From: Taenia hydatigena
Taxonomy: Eukaryota; Platyhelminthes; Cestoda; Cyclophyllidea; Taeniidae
NCBI GenBank assembly: GCA_036345935.2
Contig: JADWOT020001471.1
Span: forward strand, 1 to 64,000
Reading direction: 5' to 3'
Length of the DNA stretch: 64,000 nucleotides
The notes below the pieces were generated by a model, which was not told the origin of the DNA, did no database searches, and saw only the letters and a program-made list of their open reading frames with translations. Below, piece by piece: positions 60,510-64,000 of this stretch. Position numbers and translations under genes: made by a program. Numbering within the stretch: the stretch's first letter is position 1; the number at the start of each line of letters is the position of its first letter.

Positions 60510-60855
60510 CCATAAAATGCAATTTATTCTTACCTGAGTCATGTGCGAAGTAATGCCAATGGAGCGACCCTGATTCGGAATCAATCGCCGATGACCTCAT
60601 GCTCAGCTAACTATGTTTCAGTCAGACGCGATGCATTCTTGTGAGTTTCCTATGCCACAACGCCGGTTTCACCAAGTAATCCTCAGTATTTAAGACGTGT
60701 TCTAAAAATTACGTTGCGCACCTTTGCCATGACCATGACAATGCATTGCAGCAACGAATTAAATATGCCGGAGAGACAGAAGGTAGTTACCGCTAATGAC
60801 TTTGAAAGATGATGAGTAAACCAGTTAAAATAAAGACTTGTTTCAACTAACGTAA
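60510..60855. repeat. Dispersed repeat, copy 2 (partner at 39755)
   Basis: Same orientation as the 39.8 kb copy, with the block order described there. This copy is about 50 bases longer between the two best-matching ends. Confidence 0.6.
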
Positions 60856-62032
60856 AATGCAATCCGTAGTTGACTTATGTCCTGAAACTTGCAGACGTAT
60901 TTTGTATCAATATTTGTTTTCGTTTTTGGAGCCATGTGTGGTATATTAACAAATGAATAAGTCGCATGAGCATTTTGGGGCGAAATTTATCATTAATTAT
61001 ATGTATCAGATAATATTTTGCATAACGTTTTATTTATTTGGATTTTGTTCTATTGACTTCAAACAGGATACAAAATAAACGCGCCTTATCCATTCCTCAC
61101 AAGTATTGCATCATCTTCCAATCAAAAAAGAGATCGCCTTTGCTCACTGTAGTTAGGGCTCACATTTAAGATCGTTGGACAGTGCTATATGCCATTTGAG
61201 GCACTCATTTACACGTATCGTGTCCCGCAACATGGTATACTAAAAAGCGAGAGGCATTTACCCACTAAATCCATGCATAATAAACCTTTTAATGTGTAAC
61301 TAGGCCCCACATGTTCACGATGAAAAGCAACTACAGCGTGAGGATAAGCAGAAATGATTATCTAAAGTGCTCAACACTTCCTATTGAGAGTGAGGCAGGC
61401 CCACAATTACGCAGCAGTAAGGCGATACGCGCTTGCTAAAATTCCAAGTATTACTACATCACGTATTCCAAGTGCTTCGTCAATTGTAAGCAATCACTGT
61501 GCTAGGTTTAATTTCAGTCGCAACGAGAAACGGGATCCTAGACACCATTGTAAACCGGATTTTAGACCAACTCACGTAAAAGCGGGAACCTTATTGTCAA
61601 GGCGCGTCAAATGTAGGCTCCATATCGATCTTATTTAATTTTAGAGTTCACGCAGCGGCATGGTAGGCCCTTTGGTATCACTAGAGGTCGGTTTGTATAT
61701 TTCATGACCTCTATTATATCGATTGGGGAGGGATGGTACCGCTCATAAAGAGAGTCTCAGAGTATGCACAGCATCCTTCCCTCTCCCCGTTAATCAAGCA
61801 GATCATGAAATAGGGTATATCTTGCGAGTTGTCGCAGTCATAGCTGTAGAAAAAATCCCCATCCCTTTTCATTCTCACAAACCAGCTTCAATAAATACGC
61901 GTTAGAAAACCGTATATATATGTATTCCATGTGACGGAATTTTCGCGTTTGAAATTTGATGAGAGGACATGAAAATTGGTTGTCAAAACACATTCCATTT
62001 TAATAAAAAGAAAAGTCTAGATATCGACAAGA
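60856..62032. other. No recognised gene
   Basis: Plus frames 61384-61638 (84 residues, basic) and 61723-61905 (60 residues) are open without motif or splice partners. AT-rich sequence otherwise. Confidence 0.4.
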
Positions 62033-63585
62033 GTTCAGTGCGGATAAATGTGTCAACGTAATTGTGAGCCTAGGATTGGCAGGATTGAATTGCAGGCGAG
62101 AAGGCCAGCATGCGTTTGCTGTGATGATGCAGTGGAAAGTTGTTTTGGCTAGTAGAAGGGAAGAAAGGGTGAGCAATGAAGGTAAGCAGACGCTGGCGAC
62201 CGCGCCACGTGGCGGCTTCTGGTCTGAGTCGCACCATGGAGGTTGTGCTACGTTGATGCGGGTTAGTACACATGTGGGTGACGCTAGTGGAAGGCTCGCA
62301 GCGGCGTAGAGACCTCTGGTGTCCGTCCAGCCATGGAGGTAGTGCTACGTCGGTGCGGGTTAGTACATGCGTGCTGGAGCATGGTGGAAGAAAGCCCGCG
62401 GGCGGGCGGTTGCTGGCACACCTTACTCCTTCCTTCTTATTTACTCCCCACCCAACATTACCCACCTCCTCCTCCTCCTCCGCCTCACTCTTCCGCCTCC
62501 TTCCCTACCCATTTGTGCGCCTTCACATCCATGCCACTTCTCATCACGCATCGCCTTAACAACCAATGAAGCCATCGCCATGGCGCACATCTCATCCAAA
62601 CAACTGGGTGGTGCATACCAAAGGCTTCCATGCTTTAGCCTCTTAGTGGGCCCACCAACGGCAATGCGAGTCGTGCACATCTGCATGGCGACCAAGGCAT
62701 GCGTGTGGGCATGCGACGAGAAATTGCACCGAAAGCGTTCAGTGCGGATAAATGTGTCAACGTAATTGTGAGCCTGGGATTGGCAGGATTGAATTGCAGA
62801 CGAGAATGCCAGCATGCATTTGCTGTGATGATGCAGTGGAAAGCTGTTTTGGCTAGTAGAAGGGAAGAAAGGGTGAGCAATGAAGGTAAGCAGACGCTGG
62901 CGACCGCGCCACGTGGCGGCTTCTGGTCTGAGTCGCACCATGGAGGTTGTGCTACGTTGATGCGGGTTAGTACACATGTGGGTGACGCTAGTGGAAGGCT
63001 CGCAGCGGCGTAGAGACCTCTGGTGTCCGTCCAGCCATGGAGGTAGGGCTACGTCAGTGTGGGTTAGTACATGCGTGCTGGAGCATGGTGGAAGAAAGCC
63101 CGCGGGCGGGCGGTTGCTGGCACACCTTACTCCTTCCTTCTTATTTACTCCCCACCCAACATTACCCACCGCCTCCTCCTCCTCCGCCTCACTCTTCCGC
63201 CTCCTTCCCTACCCATTTGTGCGCCTTCACATCCATGCCACTTCTCATCACGCATCGCCTTAACAACCAATGAAGCCATCGCCATGGCGCACATCTCATG
63301 CAAACAACTGGGTGGTGCATACCAAAGGCTTCCATGCTTTAGCCTCTTAGTGGGCCCACCAACTGCAATGCGAGTCGTGCACATCTGCATGGCGACCAAG
63401 GCATGCGTGTGGGCATGCGACGAGAAATTGCACCGAAAGCGTTCAGTGCGGATAAATGTGTCAACGTAATTGTGAGCCTGGGATTGGCAGGATTGAATTG
63501 CAGACGAGAAGGCCAGCATGCATTTGCTGTGATGATGCAGTGGAAAGCTGTTTTGGCTAGTAGAAGGGAAGAAAGGCTGAGCAAT
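62033..63585. repeat. 704-bp tandem satellite, 2.2 copies
   Basis: The sequence gttcagtgcggataaatgtg recurs at 62033, 62737 and 63441, an exact 704-base period. Copies 1 and 2 differ at only about a dozen positions that I could see (roughly 98% identical). Copy 3 breaks off at about 63585 inside agaaaggctgagcaat. Each unit contains an internal duplication of about 98 bases (ccatggaggttgtgctacgt at about 62236 against ccatggaggtagtgctacgt at about 62332), a pyrimidine-rich tract with a cctcctcctcc run, and a GC-rich start. It is clearly more GC-rich than its surroundings. Open frames up to 242 codons on the minus strand and 104 on the plus strand exist, but 704 is not a multiple of three and no frame carries a known motif, so I treat them as incidental. 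Confidence 0.9.
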
Positions 63586-63834
63586 TGTTTTTCCCGTTAT
63601 TTCAGTTGCCCATCAATGCCTCTCCTCCGCTTCGTTATTTCCCCCTATTCAGTCTCCTGTTATTTTTTTACGTTTGACACCTTCCTCGCCATCTCTGCAT
63701 CAGTTCCAACCACCCGGCCCGCCATTCCGGAGATGTCTACAGCAGCAATTATTGGTAAGTTACGCTACCTCTTTCTCTCCTCATCCTGTGCTATCTTCTT
63801 AACTCGCTTGCGCACATCGCTTTAATATTTTTAA
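63586..63834. other. Pyrimidine-rich flank of the satellite
   Basis: C/T-rich sequence (tcagttgcccatcaatgcct, ctctttctctcctc) with an open plus frame running in from the satellite. A donor-like ATTG|GTAAGT occurs at about 63751. No gene is supported. Confidence 0.4.
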
Positions 63835-64000
63835 ACATGCCATTTCCATGTGTGAAATTCTCTTTAATCTGAAATAAAAGAGGAAGTAGAGGAGTCACAA
63901 GAAGGGAAATGCGATTAAGTCCTAGTGAAGTAAATTGGTGGGTGGGTGATGGAGTATTGGCGGAAGGTGGAGTATAAGCTAATGTGGCAACCAAATGGCC
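63835..64000. repeat. G/A-rich repeat, copy 2 (partner at 56605)
   Basis: Aligned with 56605-56750 in the same orientation (see that entry). It is cut by the window end. Confidence 0.6.

Noticed and set aside
62699..63013. 104-codon plus frame in the satellite as a gene
   Set aside because: It repeats with the 704-bp unit (partially again at 63403), has no motif, and shares its bases with an even longer minus frame.
1..64000. CRISPR array, operon, phage, bacterial promoter or riboswitch
   Set aside because: Nothing of this kind; sequence style and introns are eukaryotic.
1..64000. Flatworm spliced-leader RNA gene or trans-splice marker
   Set aside because: I looked for a leader-like sequence ending in ATG with a following donor and saw none.

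Overview
The window looks like nuclear DNA of a metazoan, most likely a parasitic flatworm and plausibly a tapeworm. The evidence is AT-rich sequence (about 60% by eye), very sparse coding, exons of 60-250 bases with GT-AG introns as short as 43-44 bases, animal-only protein families (a receptor-type guanylyl cyclase, C2H2 zinc fingers, cadherin-like pieces) and many diverged repeats. There are no operons, ribosome-binding sites or phage features. The species call is inference from style, not from a marker gene.

Most of the window is intergenic or intronic sequence with decayed gene pieces. From left to right: an unrecognised minus-strand exon (252-518); a C2H2 zinc-finger gene with one finger per exon (3668-4629) followed by decayed finger remnants (to about 5.8 kb); minus-strand cadherin-like and signal-peptide reading frames (7.7-8.1 kb); the 3' end of an unrecognised plus-strand gene (8393-8974); a receptor guanylyl cyclase copy (10719-13607) whose nine exons can be joined by splice phase but which carries a frameshift, a lost splice donor and a catalytic Arg-to-Lys change; a class C GPCR-like exon (15.6 kb); a single-pass membrane-protein fragment (18.8-19.2 kb) next to an oppositely oriented cadherin-like exon (19.4-19.5 kb); and weak finger-like remnants (21.3-22.1 kb).

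From 27 to 41 kb repeats dominate: a diverged tandem duplication with a unit of about 2.2-2.3 kb (27.2-31.8 kb), a diverged repeat pair at 33.1 and 36.3 kb, and a degenerate tandem array of about 175-bp units (38.3-39.3 kb). Between them lies a decaying Gln-rich gene (34.8-35.7 kb) with an in-frame stop. A short interspersed element recurs at 40.2, 40.5, 43.96 and 55.9 kb. A second dispersed repeat links 39.8 and 60.5 kb.

In the right part the best-supported intact gene is on the minus strand at 57307-58322: four exons, all splice phases agreeing, ending in a stop. I do not recognise its product. The window ends with 2.2 copies of a nearly identical 704-bp satellite (62033-63585), then a copy of a G/A-rich repeat also seen at 56.6 kb. 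I found no coherent new molecular system. The region reads as a gene graveyard with a few live genes and repeat families at different stages of decay.
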